Under the pieces are notes generated by a model. That model saw only the letters and a program-made list of their open reading frames with translations. It was not told the origin of the DNA and ran no database searches. A stretch of DNA of 64,000 nucleotides from CAZZEX01 sp964653285 (GTDB lineage Bacteria; Chloroflexota; Anaerolineae; B4-G1): contig CAZZEX010000002.1 of the NCBI GenBank assembly GCA_964653285.1, forward strand, positions 46,665 through 110,664, written 5' to 3'. Both the position numbers and the translations under genes were made by a program. Shown one piece after another: positions 49,085-57,862 of this stretch; within the stretch, counting starts at the first letter, position 1, and the number at the start of each line of letters is the position of its first letter.

Positions 49085-50773
49085 ATGGCAGCGCTCGTTC
49101 GTGACCGGGTCGCAGCGTTAATTGCCGCGGGATCGCGGGCCGCGCAGGAGGAGGGTGCGTTGCCGGAGTTCGAGGTGCCAGCGATTGTCGTAGAGCACTC
49201 GCGTCAGCCCGAGCACGGCGACTACGGTTCGCCAGTTTGCCTGCGACTGGCACGAGAGGCGCGGATGTCCCCTCGGGATATCGCCACGCGGGTGGTCGCG
49301 CACCTCCCGTCGGCTCCGTTTGTGGGCCAGGTCGAGGTGGCGGGGCCTGGGTACATCAACGTCACACTGGATGCGGCATGGCTGGCGGCCCAGGTTGAGA
49401 CGATCTTGGACGCCGGGGGAACCTTCGGTAATCTGGAGATCGGTCGAGGGCAGAGGTATCAGGTCGAGTTTGTGAGCGCCAATCCCACCGGCCCCGTTCA
49501 CATTGGCGGTGTCCGCAACGCGGTCATCGGCGATACCTTGGCCAACGTGCTGGCGGCCGCAGGCTTCGAGGTCGAGCGGGAGTACTACGTCAATGACGCC
49601 GGTTCCCAGGTGCGCACGTTCGGGGAGAGCATCTACGCCCGCTATGCCCAGGCCCTGGGACAGGACGAGCCGTTCCCGGAGAACGGTTACCACGGCCACT
49701 ACGTCGTTGAGATGGGGCAGCAGTTAGCCCAGCAGTACGGCGACCGGTATCTCAATGTGCCTCGCCGGGAGGCCCTGCGCGCTCTGGGGGAGGAGGGTAT
49801 AGCGCGCGTCATTAATGAGGCGCGACAGAATCTGGCAGCCCTGGGAGTAGAGTTCGACACCTGGTTCCACGAGAAGAGCCTGCGCGCATCGGGACTGTTC
49901 GACCGTGCCCTGCGGATGCTCCGGGATAGGGGCTGCATCGTCGAGCGCGACGGTGCGGCCTGGTTCACCTCCCCCGACCTGGATGCGGACGCGGTCGTGA
50001 TCCGCTCCCCCCATGTCGTACTGGAGCCGGAAGAGCGGCCTACCTATTTCGCTTCCGATATTGCTTATGTGTGGAATAAGCTGGTCGAGCGCGGCTTCGA
50101 CGAAGCGATCTACGTTTGGGGAGCCGACCACCACGGCGATGTGCCTCGGGTGAAGGCAGCGGCGAAGGCACTGGGGCTTGACCCTGAGCGGGTGGTGGTC
50201 ATCCTCTATCAGATGGTCAACCTGAAGCGGGGCGGCGAGGACGTGCGTATGTCGAAACGCGCGGGGGAGTTCGTCACGCTGCGCGAGTTGCTCGACGAGG
50301 TCGGCCCGGACCCGATCCGCTTTATGCTCCTCACCTGCACCGTTGATGCGACGATAGACTTCGACCTGGACCTGGCGGTCGAGCAGTCGGAGAAGAATCC
50401 GGTGTACTATGTTCAATACGCCCACGCCCGCATCGCCAGCATGCTGCGTTACGCCGCCGACCTGGGGTGGGACCTGGAGGCCCCGGGCGATGTCTCGCTG
50501 CTGACCCACGAGAGCGAACGGGCACTGATCTGCAAAATGCTGGAGTTGCCGGAGGTCGTGGCGCTGGCAGCAACACAACTGGCCCCGCACCACCTGACCT
50601 TCTACGCGCAAGAGCTGGCCGCAATTTTCCACGCCTTCTACCGGGACTGTCGCGTCGTCGCCTCAGAGGAGCCAGAGCGGACCCAGGCACGGCTGATGCT
50701 GGTGCGGGCGGCCCAACTCACGCTGGCGCGGACGTTGGAACTGCTGGGGGTAACCGCGCCGGAGCGGATGTAA
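49085..50773 (+). CDS. argS: Arginyl-tRNA synthetase
   Basis: 562 aa; the ATG at 49085 follows AAGGGAGGGTG (a GTG at 49082 is alternative). An N-terminal Add-1 domain precedes the class I signature SANPTGPVHIGGVRNA (HIGH) and MSKRAGEFV (KMSKS-like, reading MSKR). The YFASDIAYVWNKLVERGFD and GADHHGDVPRVKAAAKAL blocks are characteristic of ArgRS, and the DALR anticodon-binding domain occupies about 430-562. Essential enzyme. A heptameric repeat starts one base after the stop. Confidence 0.96.
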   Translation: MAALVRDRVAALIAAGSRAAQEEGALPEFEVPAIVVEHSRQPEHGDYGSPVCLRLAREARMSPRDIATRVVAHLPSAPFVGQVEVAGPGYINVTLDAAWLAAQVETILDAGGTFGNLEIGRGQRYQVEFVSANPTGPVHIGGVRNAVIGDTLANVLAAAGFEVEREYYVNDAGSQVRTFGESIYARYAQALGQDEPFPENGYHGHYVVEMGQQLAQQYGDRYLNVPRREALRALGEEGIARVINEARQNLAALGVEFDTWFHEKSLRASGLFDRALRMLRDRGCIVERDGAAWFTSPDLDADAVVIRSPHVVLEPEERPTYFASDIAYVWNKLVERGFDEAIYVWGADHHGDVPRVKAAAKALGLDPERVVVILYQMVNLKRGGEDVRMSKRAGEFVTLRELLDEVGPDPIRFMLLTCTVDATIDFDLDLAVEQSEKNPVYYVQYAHARIASMLRYAADLGWDLEAPGDVSLLTHESERALICKMLELPEVVALAATQLAPHHLTFYAQELAAIFHAFYRDCRVVASEEPERTQARLMLVRAAQLTLARTLELLGVTAPERM

Positions 50774-50870
50774 GAGGCAAGAAGCAAGAGGCAGGAAGCA
50801 AGAAGCAAGAAGCAAGAAGCAAGAAGCAAGAAGCAAGAGGCATCCTGTGTCCTGCATCTTGCATCTCAAA
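50774..50870. repeat. Heptameric repeats (GAAGCAA and CATCCTG units)
   Basis: About ten tandem copies of a GAAGCAA-type unit with GAGGCAA/GCAGGAA variants, then CATCCTGTGTCCTGCATCTT, GCATC. The latter is the reverse-complement type of the CAGGATG repeat at 5762-5830. It fills the argS-dcd gap. Confidence 0.9.
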
Positions 50871-50886
50871 TGGGGAACCTGACACA

Positions 50887-51447
50887 ATGGGTCTCAAACC
50901 GGACCACTGGATCCGCAAGATGGCGTTGGAACAGCGTATGATCGAGCCGTTCGTGGATGGGCAGGTACGCGACGGTGTCATTTCTTACGGTCTCTCATCC
51001 TACGGCTACGATATCCGCACGGCCGGCGAGTTCAAGGTCTTCACCCCCGGCCTGGGGGACCTGACCGTCGTGGACCCCAAGTGGTTCGATGCACGGGCGA
51101 TGGGGGATTTCAAGGGAGATATTTGCGTCATTCCCCCCAACTCCTTCGCCCTGGGCCGTTCGGTGGAGTACTTCCGCATCCCCCGCAGCGTCCTCTGCAT
51201 CTGCCTGGGTAAGTCCACCTACGCCCGCTGCGGCATCATCATTAGTATGACGCCTCTTGAACCGGCCTGGGAAGGGTTCGTCACGCTGGAGATCAGCAAC
51301 ACCACGCTTCTGCCAGCCAGGATCTACGCCGATGAAGGCATCGCCCAGGTGCTCTTCTTTGAAGCGGACGAGGAGTGCGAGGTCTCTTACGCCGATAAAA
51401 GGGGGAAGTACCAGCGCCAGCGGTCCGTTGTCCTGCCCCGGCTGTGA
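50887..51447 (+). CDS. dcd: dCTP deaminase
   Basis: 186 aa from the ATG at 50887. The trimeric dUTPase-like fold is seen in GYDIRTAGEFKVF, NSFALGRSVEYFRIPRSVLC, GKSTYARCGI and the catalytic Glu in VTLEISNTT, then RIYADEGIAQVLFFEAD. It converts dCTP to dUTP for dTMP synthesis. No strong ribosome site is seen, since the repeat lies just upstream. It is followed by the tRNA gene. Confidence 0.94.
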   Translation: MGLKPDHWIRKMALEQRMIEPFVDGQVRDGVISYGLSSYGYDIRTAGEFKVFTPGLGDLTVVDPKWFDARAMGDFKGDICVIPPNSFALGRSVEYFRIPRSVLCICLGKSTYARCGIIISMTPLEPAWEGFVTLEISNTTLLPARIYADEGIAQVLFFEADEECEVSYADKRGKYQRQRSVVLPRL

Positions 51448-51449
51448 CG

Positions 51450-51478
51450 TTGACGGGTCAAAGATTCCCGATTATAAT
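51450..51478 (+). promoter_or_regulatory. tRNA-Val promoter
   Basis: TTGACG (51450-51455), a 17-bp spacer and TATAAT (51473-51478), eight bases before the tRNA 5' end. Confidence 0.8.
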
Positions 51479-51486
51479 TAGCCTGC

Positions 51487-51560
51487 GGGCGGTTAGCTCA
51501 GTTGGTTAGAGCGCCTCCCTTACAAGGAGGAGGTCACAGGTTCGAGTCCCGTACCGCCCA
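51487..51560 (+). tRNA. tRNA-Val, anticodon UAC
   Basis: 74 nt. The acceptor arm GGGCGGT pairs with ACCGCCC, the D arm is GCTC...GAGC, and the anticodon stem CCTCC/GGAGG holds a loop CTTACAA with anticodon TAC at 51521-51523. The T arm contains ACAGGTTCGAGTCCCGT, and the discriminator is A. The CCA end is not encoded. Confidence 0.97.
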
Positions 51561-51644
51561 TCACGGGTGCCGGGTGCTTCCGAAGTGCCCGGCATCTGAA
51601 TGCAAGGAGTGGGCGTTCGCAATTCACAATTCGCCATTCACTCG

Positions 51645-54206
51645 ATGATTTATCTGGACGACCTGCTGACCGCGACTGGCGGGCAACGGGTAGGGCCTCT
51701 CACCCCAACCTGGTTCCCTGCCTTTTGTTACGACTCGCGCCGTATCAATCCGGGCGAACTCTTCGTCACCGTCAAGACCGAGGGCGGCGGGGATGGCCAC
51801 GACTACATCGCTGACGCTATACACAAGGGAGCAGGCGGGGTGCTCTGCCAGTACCCCCCGGCCAACCCCGCCGTCCCTTGCGTGGTAGTCCCAGATGTCC
51901 AACTCGCCCTCACCGACTGGGCCGCCTGCGTCCTGCACAGGAACACCCCCCAGGTGGTGGGCATCACCGGCTCCACCGGCAAGACCGACGCCTGCCGGGC
52001 CACCACCGTCGTCCTGGCCGCCCGCCACCCGGTTTTCTCCAACCCGCCGGATCTGAGCAACCGTTTTGGCCTGCCTATCTCGTTGGCGGGACTCACTCCT
52101 GAGCACGAGGTAGCCGTTCTGGAAATGGCCTGTCATGCCTTCGACGATATCGCCCACCTGGCCGAACTGACCCGACCACACATTGCCGTCGTCACGGCGG
52201 TCAATCACACCCACCTGGCCTTTCTGGGCAGCCTGGAGGCCATCGCCCGGGAGAAGGGCCGTCTGGTGGAGGCCCTCCCGCCCGACGGCGTCGCCGTCCT
52301 CAACTACGACGATCCTCGGGTGCGGGCGATGCGGGAGCGCACCCGTGCCCATGTCGTCACCTACGGCCTGAGCCCCGACGCCGATATCGTCGCCTCCGAC
52401 CTGCGGCCCGACCCTGAAGGGCTCCAGTTCGTGGTCCATTTCCCCGGCGTCAGCGGCATGGGTACCCCCGGCTACCCCGCCAAGGCGGAGGTGCGCACCT
52501 GCCTCCTGGGCCGCCACCAGGCCTACACCATCCTGGCCGCTATCGCCGTCGGTCTGGCATATCACGTCCCGTGGGACGACATCCTGGACGTGGTGGAGGA
52601 ACTGCAACCAGGACCTGGCCGACTGCAGGCCCTGTCGGGGGCCGGCGGATCACTCCTGCTCGACGGCTCCGCCAGTTGCAGCCCGACCACTGCCCTGCAG
52701 GCCCTGGCCACCCTGGCCGACTACCCCGCCCGGCGCCGCATCGCGGTCTTAGGGGACATGGCCCAACTGGGCGGCTACGCAGTGGAAGGCCACCGGCATG
52801 TGGGGCGGGCAGTGACTGCCTGTGTGGATCTCCTGGTCGTCAAGGGGGAACGGGCCGTCTGGATCGCCGAGGCAGCCAAGGAGGCTGGCCTCCCCTGTGG
52901 ACGCATCCTGGTGACCTACACCGCCCGGGACGCGGTGCGTCATCTCAGGCCGCGACTGGGACCAGGGGACGTGGTGCTGGTCAAGGGAGACGTGGAGGCC
53001 CGGATGGAGCAGGTGGTGGAGGGGCTCCTGGCCAATCCGGCCGACACCGCCCGTCTGGTACGGCGGGTGGACGGACTGGCGGTGCGGGTCGCTCGTCCTG
53101 CCCGGCCGACCTGGGTGGAGGTAGACCTGGAGGCGGTGGCCTACAACGTCCGGCAGGTCAAGGTGGTCGTTGGGCCGGAGGTAGAGATCCTGGCGGTTCT
53201 GAAGGCCGACGCCTACGGCCATGGTGCCCTCACCGTCGCCCGTACCGCTCTCAACAACGGCGCTTCTTTCTGCGGGGTGGCCTCAGTCAACGAGGCGGTG
53301 AAACTCCGTGACGGCGGGGTGGACGCCCCCATCCTTGTACTGGGCTACACCCCCGCTTGGCTGGTCCGGGATGCGCTCCTGCGCGACGTCACTCTGGCTC
53401 TCCACGACGCCGATGGGGCGCGAGCCCTCAGCCGGGCTGCCACTGACCTGCGCCGCACCGCCCGGGTCCACGTCAAAGTGGATACCGGGATGGGCCAGTT
53501 GGGGTTGCTGTCCGACCAGGTCGTTCCCTTCGTGGAGGAGGTGAGCGGTCTACCGGGCCTCGTCCTGGAGGGCATTTTCACTCACTTCTCCGCCGTGGAC
53601 GATGCTGATCTGCGATGCACTCGCCAGCAACTGGCCTGCTTCCAGGAAGCGCTGGAGCGGCTGGCCGAGATCGGCGTCAATTTCCACATCGTTCACTGCG
53701 CCAACTCCGCCGCTATCCTGCGCTTCCCGGAGGCTCGCTTCAACATGGTGCGGCTGGGCCTGGCGATGTACGGCCTCCAGCCCTCCTCCCACGTTTCTCT
53801 CCCGGCGGGCTTCCGCCCCGCGCTGGCCTGGAAGACCACTATCGCCCAGGTCAAGACCCTCCCGCCGGGCAGTTACGGCAGTGACGGCAACACCTGCCGC
53901 AGCGAGGAACAGGAGACCATTGCTGTTATCCCCGTGGGTTGCGCCGACGGCTTCCGCCGCGCGCCCACCCGCTGGCGGGCGGTGCTGGTCCGTGGTCGGC
54001 GCGCACCCATTGTGGGCCAGGTCTGTATGTACCGGACCGTGATCAACGTCAGCCACATCCCCAACGTCCGCGTGGGGGACGAGGTGGTGCTCATCGGCCG
54101 CCAGGGGGATGACGAGATCACCGCCGAGGAGGTAGCGGACTGGCTGGGCACTATCAACTGCGAGGTGGTCTCCGGGATCCTGGCTCGGGTGCCACGGGTT
54201 GTATAA
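51645..54206 (+). CDS. MurF-alanine racemase fusion with altered signature residues
   Basis: 853 aa. Residues 1-470 follow the MurF ligase fold (P-loop GITGSTGKT at 106-114) and 485-853 an alanine racemase with the PLP lysine K520 (LAVLKADAYGHG). Many usually invariant residues differ: the MurF DDSYNANP motif reads LDGSASCSPT, KGSR reads KGDVEAR, the racemase catalytic Tyr in G-Y-ADG is Cys766 (VGCADGF), CMDQ reads CMYR, and the GM-x-RLG Arg is Gln (MGQLG). The frame is intact. It may be a specialised or inactive paralogue. The start at 51645 follows a heptameric repeat; a start at 51600 is possible. Confidence 0.85.
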   Translation: MIYLDDLLTATGGQRVGPLTPTWFPAFCYDSRRINPGELFVTVKTEGGGDGHDYIADAIHKGAGGVLCQYPPANPAVPCVVVPDVQLALTDWAACVLHRNTPQVVGITGSTGKTDACRATTVVLAARHPVFSNPPDLSNRFGLPISLAGLTPEHEVAVLEMACHAFDDIAHLAELTRPHIAVVTAVNHTHLAFLGSLEAIAREKGRLVEALPPDGVAVLNYDDPRVRAMRERTRAHVVTYGLSPDADIVASDLRPDPEGLQFVVHFPGVSGMGTPGYPAKAEVRTCLLGRHQAYTILAAIAVGLAYHVPWDDILDVVEELQPGPGRLQALSGAGGSLLLDGSASCSPTTALQALATLADYPARRRIAVLGDMAQLGGYAVEGHRHVGRAVTACVDLLVVKGERAVWIAEAAKEAGLPCGRILVTYTARDAVRHLRPRLGPGDVVLVKGDVEARMEQVVEGLLANPADTARLVRRVDGLAVRVARPARPTWVEVDLEAVAYNVRQVKVVVGPEVEILAVLKADAYGHGALTVARTALNNGASFCGVASVNEAVKLRDGGVDAPILVLGYTPAWLVRDALLRDVTLALHDADGARALSRAATDLRRTARVHVKVDTGMGQLGLLSDQVVPFVEEVSGLPGLVLEGIFTHFSAVDDADLRCTRQQLACFQEALERLAEIGVNFHIVHCANSAAILRFPEARFNMVRLGLAMYGLQPSSHVSLPAGFRPALAWKTTIAQVKTLPPGSYGSDGNTCRSEEQETIAVIPVGCADGFRRAPTRWRAVLVRGRRAPIVGQVCMYRTVINVSHIPNVRVGDEVVLIGRQGDDEITAEEVADWLGTINCEVVSGILARVPRVV

Positions 54207-54238
54207 TGGGGGGAAGATGGTCCTGTGCTCGCACCGAT

Positions 54239-54267
54239 TTGCCCTGGTGAAGTCCGTTGGGTATAAT
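54239..54267 (+). promoter_or_regulatory. Promoter of the gcvH-gcvPA-gcvPB operon
   Basis: TTGCCC (54239-54244), a 17-bp spacer and TATAAT (54262-54267). The gcvH ATG lies 66 bp further on. No glycine riboswitch was recognised. Confidence 0.65.
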
Positions 54268-54333
54268 ACACACGGGGCCGGTTGAGAGACGCAACAGCAA
54301 TAGCCATCATATCCACGAAAAGGAGTGACAGCG

Positions 54334-54723
54334 ATGAAAACAGATCGTGACGCACGGTATTTGAGTTCTCACGAGTGGGCCCGATGGGACGGGGACGAGG
54401 TCGTCTGTGGCATCAGCGACCATGCTCAGGAGTCCCTCTCCGACATCGTCTACGTAGAAATGCCGGAGGTGGGGGACATCTTCGAGAAGGGAGACACCTT
54501 CGGCATCGTCGAGTCGGTGAAGGCTGCCTCCGACATCTATATGCCGATGGGCGGGAAGATCACCGCCGTCAACGAGGCCCTGGAGGACACGCCGGAACTG
54601 GTCAACCAGGACCCCTATGGTAAGGGCTGGATGATCCGCTTTATCCCGTCCGACCCCGCCGAGTTCGACGCCCTGATGGACGCCAGCGCTTACGAGGCGT
54701 TCGTCGCAGAGGAGGAGGAATAG
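54334..54723 (+). CDS. gcvH: Glycine cleavage system H protein
   Basis: 129 aa; AAGGAG before the ATG. The lipoyl domain is complete (SSHEWARWDGDEV, GDIFEKGDTFGIVESVKAAS), with lipoylated Lys in ESVKAA and the tail DPYGKGWMIRF. It shuttles the aminomethyl group from P-protein to T-protein. It is followed by both halves of P-protein; T- and L-proteins are not in the window. Confidence 0.95.
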   Translation: MKTDRDARYLSSHEWARWDGDEVVCGISDHAQESLSDIVYVEMPEVGDIFEKGDTFGIVESVKAASDIYMPMGGKITAVNEALEDTPELVNQDPYGKGWMIRFIPSDPAEFDALMDASAYEAFVAEEEE

Positions 54724-54780
54724 GGGCGACCCTGGCGGTCGCCCTGGCGTGGGCATCCGCGAGGGATGCCCCTACATTGG
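54724..54780. repeat. REP-like hairpins between gcvH and gcvPA
   Basis: GGGCGACC-CTGGC-GGTCGCCC and GGGCATCC-GCGA-GGGATGCCC are two adjacent hairpins typical of dispersed palindromes in this genome. The GTAGGGG word seen elsewhere follows in reverse (CCCCTAC). Confidence 0.8.
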
Positions 54781-54796
54781 CACGGAGGTACCCATT

Positions 54797-56146
54797 ATGC
54801 CATATATTCCGCATTCCGATGAGGACCGGAAGGCTATGTTGGCTGCTGTCGGCGTCCGGTCCATCGAAGAATTATTCGAGGATGTGCCCGCGCACGCCCG
54901 CTTCCCAGAACTGGACCTGCCGCCGGCCTTCTCGGAGATGGAGGCCCGTTGGGAACTGGAAACGCTGGCGGGGGCTAACTTCACCACCGTTGATGGCCCT
55001 TGTTTCCTGGGAGCCGGGGCCTACCACCATTTCGTCCCCGCCGTGGTGGACGCTGTCCTGCGCCGGGGAGAGTTCTACACTGCCTACACTCCCTACCAAC
55101 CGGAGGTCAGCCAGGGGACCCTGCAGGCCATCTTCGAGTACCAGACGATGATCTGCAATCTCACCGGCATGGAGGTCTCCAACGCCTCCCACTACGACGG
55201 CGCCACCGCCACCGCCGAGGCGGCCATCACTGCCGTCAACGTCCACCGCCTGAAGCGGCGTAAGGTGGTCGTTTCTCCTTTGGTTCACCCTGAGTACCGG
55301 GCCGTGGTGCGTACCTACACCCAGGGGATGAGGCTGACAGTGGTGGGGGATGAGAACGGCGGTGAGAACAGCGGATCAGCAGGATTAACGGATTTGCTTG
55401 ATGGGGACACAGCCTGTCTCATTGTCCAGTATCCCGACTTTCTGGGCCGCGTTGAGGATTTGAGCGACCTGGCCGAGGCGGCGCACGCGGTAGGCGCGCT
55501 TCTGGTCGTCGTGTCCGACCCCATCACCCTGGGACTCCTGAAGCCCCCGGGCACGTTCGGGGCAGACATCGTGGTGGGCGAGGGGCAGGGGATGGGCGCC
55601 GGACTCAACTTCGGCGGGCCATACCTGGGCTTCTTCGCCGTCCGGAAGAAGTACGTGCGCAAGATGGCGGGCCGGCTGGTGGGCCAGACGGTGGATGCCG
55701 AGGGGAACCGGGGCTTTGTCCTCACCCTCTCCACCCGCGAGCAGCACATCCGCCGGGAGAGGGCCACATCCAATATCTGCACCAACCAGGGCCTGGTGGC
55801 GCTGGCGGCGGCGGTCTACATGGCGGCGCTGGGCAAGACAGGGCTGCGCCGAGTGGCTGAGTTGTGCTACCACAAGGCCCACTACGCCGCTGACGCAATT
55901 GACGCCCTCGACGGCTACACCGTCCTGCGGGACAAGCCCTTCTTCAAGGAATTCGTCGTCCGTTGCCCCCGGCCCGTGGCCGAGATCAACGAGCACTTGC
56001 TGGACGAGTGGGGCATCATCGGCGGCTACGACCTGGGAAGGGACTATTCTCACCTGGAGGATCACATGCTCCTGTGCGTGACGGAGATGAACCCCCGTGG
56101 GGAGATTGACGCGCTGGTAGAGGCGCTGGAGGAGGTGACACTGTGA
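54797..56146 (+). CDS. gcvPA: Glycine dehydrogenase (decarboxylating) subunit 1
   Basis: 449 aa from the ATG at 54797 (GGAGGT eight bases upstream). It begins MPYIPHSDEDRKAMLAAVGV, the typical GcvPA start (RxML-x-x-(I/V)-G), and has the N-terminal P-protein fold with FLGAGAYHHFVPAVVDAVL and RFFxxAYTPYQPE(VS)QG-like YTAYTPYQPEVSQGTLQ. It pairs with subunit 2 to form the PLP enzyme that decarboxylates glycine. Its stop overlaps the gcvPB GTG (GTGA). Confidence 0.95.
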   Translation: MPYIPHSDEDRKAMLAAVGVRSIEELFEDVPAHARFPELDLPPAFSEMEARWELETLAGANFTTVDGPCFLGAGAYHHFVPAVVDAVLRRGEFYTAYTPYQPEVSQGTLQAIFEYQTMICNLTGMEVSNASHYDGATATAEAAITAVNVHRLKRRKVVVSPLVHPEYRAVVRTYTQGMRLTVVGDENGGENSGSAGLTDLLDGDTACLIVQYPDFLGRVEDLSDLAEAAHAVGALLVVVSDPITLGLLKPPGTFGADIVVGEGQGMGAGLNFGGPYLGFFAVRKKYVRKMAGRLVGQTVDAEGNRGFVLTLSTREQHIRRERATSNICTNQGLVALAAAVYMAALGKTGLRRVAELCYHKAHYAADAIDALDGYTVLRDKPFFKEFVVRCPRPVAEINEHLLDEWGIIGGYDLGRDYSHLEDHMLLCVTEMNPRGEIDALVEALEEVTL

Positions 56147-57597
56147 CTGAGCCTTTGATTTTTGAGATCTCCCGGTCGGGCCGCTGCGCCGTATCGCCCC
56201 CGGGTCTTGACGTGCCGCCCGCCGAGTTGCCCGAGGGCCTGGTGCGGGAGGACCTGCCGCTGCCGGAGGTGAGTGAGCCGGACCTGGTTCGCCACTACAC
56301 CCACCTTTCCCAGATGAACTACGGGGTGGACGTCGGCTTCTATCCCCTCGGCTCCTGCACGATGAAGTACAACCCCAGGATTAACGAAGAGGTGGCCCGT
56401 CTTCCGGGCTTTGTTCACCTTCATCCCTACCAGGACGAGGAGACAGTGCAGGGGGCGCTTTTCTTGATGTACCACTTGCAGCAGTTCCTCAAGGAGATCA
56501 GTGGATTCAAGGCGGTCAGTCTACAGCCAGCGGCGGGGGCCCACGGCGAGTTGACCGGTGTGCTCATTATGCGTGCCTATCACCTGTACCGGGGGGACAC
56601 CGGGAGAGACGTGATCCTGGTCCCAGACTCGGCCCACGGCACCAACCCAGCCAGCACGAGTATGAGTGGCCTGCACGTAGTCGAGGTTCCCTCCGACGAG
56701 CGGGGCAACGTGGATCTGGTGGCACTCAAGGCGGCCTGCAATGAACACGTGGTCGGGATGATGCTGACCAATCCCAATACGCTGGGCCTCTTCGACGAGC
56801 ACGTCGGGAGAATTGTCGAGTTGGTGCACGGCTGCGGCGGACTTCTCTTCGGCGATGGTGCGAACATGAACGCGCTGTTGGGCATTTGCCGACCGGGTGA
56901 CCTGGGCTTCGACGTGATGATGTTCAACCTGCACAAGACTTTCAGCACGCCTCATGGCGGTGGTGGGCCGGGTGGGGGACCGGTGGCTGTGGCGGAGCAT
57001 CTGGTTGATTTCCTGCCTGGCCCCATCGTGGCGGTGGATCCCGAGCGGGCGGACGACGAGGCGGAGTTCTATATGTTCGTGAACCCGCCCAAGTCCATCG
57101 GCCGGGTGAAGGCATTCTACGGCCAGTTCGGCGTGTTGGTGAGAGCCTACACCTATGTCCGCATGCTGGGAGCGAAGGGACTCCGGCGTGTGGCCGAGCA
57201 CGCCGTGCTCAACGCCAACTACCTGATGAGCCGGATTAAGGACACCTACCGGGTGCCCCATGACCGCATTTGTATGCACGAGTTCGTCTGCGAGGGCTGC
57301 TTCCCCGACGCCCCCGACGTGCACGCGCTGGACGTCTCCAAGCGGCTCATTGACTACGGCTTCCACCCACCCACCAACTACTTCCCCCTCATCGTCCACG
57401 AGGCGCTGATGCCCGAGCCGACGGAGACGGAGAGCAAGGAGACGCTGGACGGGTTCGCCGAGGCACTCCTGCGCATCGCTGAGGAGGCCCACACGGCCCC
57501 CCACCTGCTCCACGAGGCGCCCCACAACGCACCGGTGCGGAGGCTGGACGAGGTGCGGGCGGCCAAGGAATTGATCGTGCGCTGGGAGCCGAAGTAG
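56143..57597 (+). CDS. gcvPB: Glycine dehydrogenase (decarboxylating) subunit 2
   Basis: 484 aa from a GTG in GTGACTGAG (overlap with gcvPA). The PLP lysine motif NLHKTFSTPHGGGGPGGGP is present, as are GSCTMKYNPRINE, LQPAAGAHGELTGVLIMRAY and DSAHGTNPAS. This is the catalytic half of a split P-protein, common in thermophiles and Gram-positives. A strong terminator follows. Confidence 0.96.
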   Translation: MTEPLIFEISRSGRCAVSPPGLDVPPAELPEGLVREDLPLPEVSEPDLVRHYTHLSQMNYGVDVGFYPLGSCTMKYNPRINEEVARLPGFVHLHPYQDEETVQGALFLMYHLQQFLKEISGFKAVSLQPAAGAHGELTGVLIMRAYHLYRGDTGRDVILVPDSAHGTNPASTSMSGLHVVEVPSDERGNVDLVALKAACNEHVVGMMLTNPNTLGLFDEHVGRIVELVHGCGGLLFGDGANMNALLGICRPGDLGFDVMMFNLHKTFSTPHGGGGPGGGPVAVAEHLVDFLPGPIVAVDPERADDEAEFYMFVNPPKSIGRVKAFYGQFGVLVRAYTYVRMLGAKGLRRVAEHAVLNANYLMSRIKDTYRVPHDRICMHEFVCEGCFPDAPDVHALDVSKRLIDYGFHPPTNYFPLIVHEALMPEPTETESKETLDGFAEALLRIAEEAHTAPHLLHEAPHNAPVRRLDEVRAAKELIVRWEPK

Positions 57598-57625
57598 AGG
57601 TATAGCGAGCAGCGCCACCATTGCC

Positions 57626-57664
57626 CAACCGCCTGCCCTCATACAGGGCAGGCGGTTGCTTTCA
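57626..57664 (+). terminator. Rho-independent terminator after gcvPB
   Basis: CAACCGCCTGCCCT, a 5-base loop and AGGGCAGGCGGTTG form a perfect 14-bp stem followed by CTTTC. The T-run is short but the stem is very stable. Confidence 0.85.
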
Positions 57665-57762
57665 GTGGGTTGGGCGAGTCTTTCTCCTGCTGCTGTTCAA
57701 CGTTCCTGGTACGCTTCTATGGTAAAGAATTCCATAAGAATTACATAAAGATGTGCAGGGGC

Positions 57763-57792
57763 TTGACAGGCGGCATAAATTTGTGATACAAT
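57763..57792 (+). promoter_or_regulatory. Promoter of the propeller-repeat protein gene
   Basis: TTGACA (57763-57768), an 18-bp spacer and TACAAT (57787-57792). The gene starts at 57863. Confidence 0.65.
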
Positions 57793-57862
57793 AGCATCGT
57801 GTCCAGAGGTCAGGGCGGGCATTAGGAAGGCCGTCGTGGCTGTGCCGATGAGGGAGATGGCG

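Noticed and set aside
54200..54206. TATAAT at the end of the MurF-Alr gene
   Set aside because: No matching -35 element at proper spacing; the better promoter is at 54239-54267.
54207..54333. Glycine riboswitch upstream of gcvH
   Set aside because: The leader is only about 60 bases from the predicted start site and shows none of the paired aptamer features.
56521..57642. 373-codon minus-strand open frame
   Set aside because: Antisense to gcvPB with no recognisable domain or start signal.
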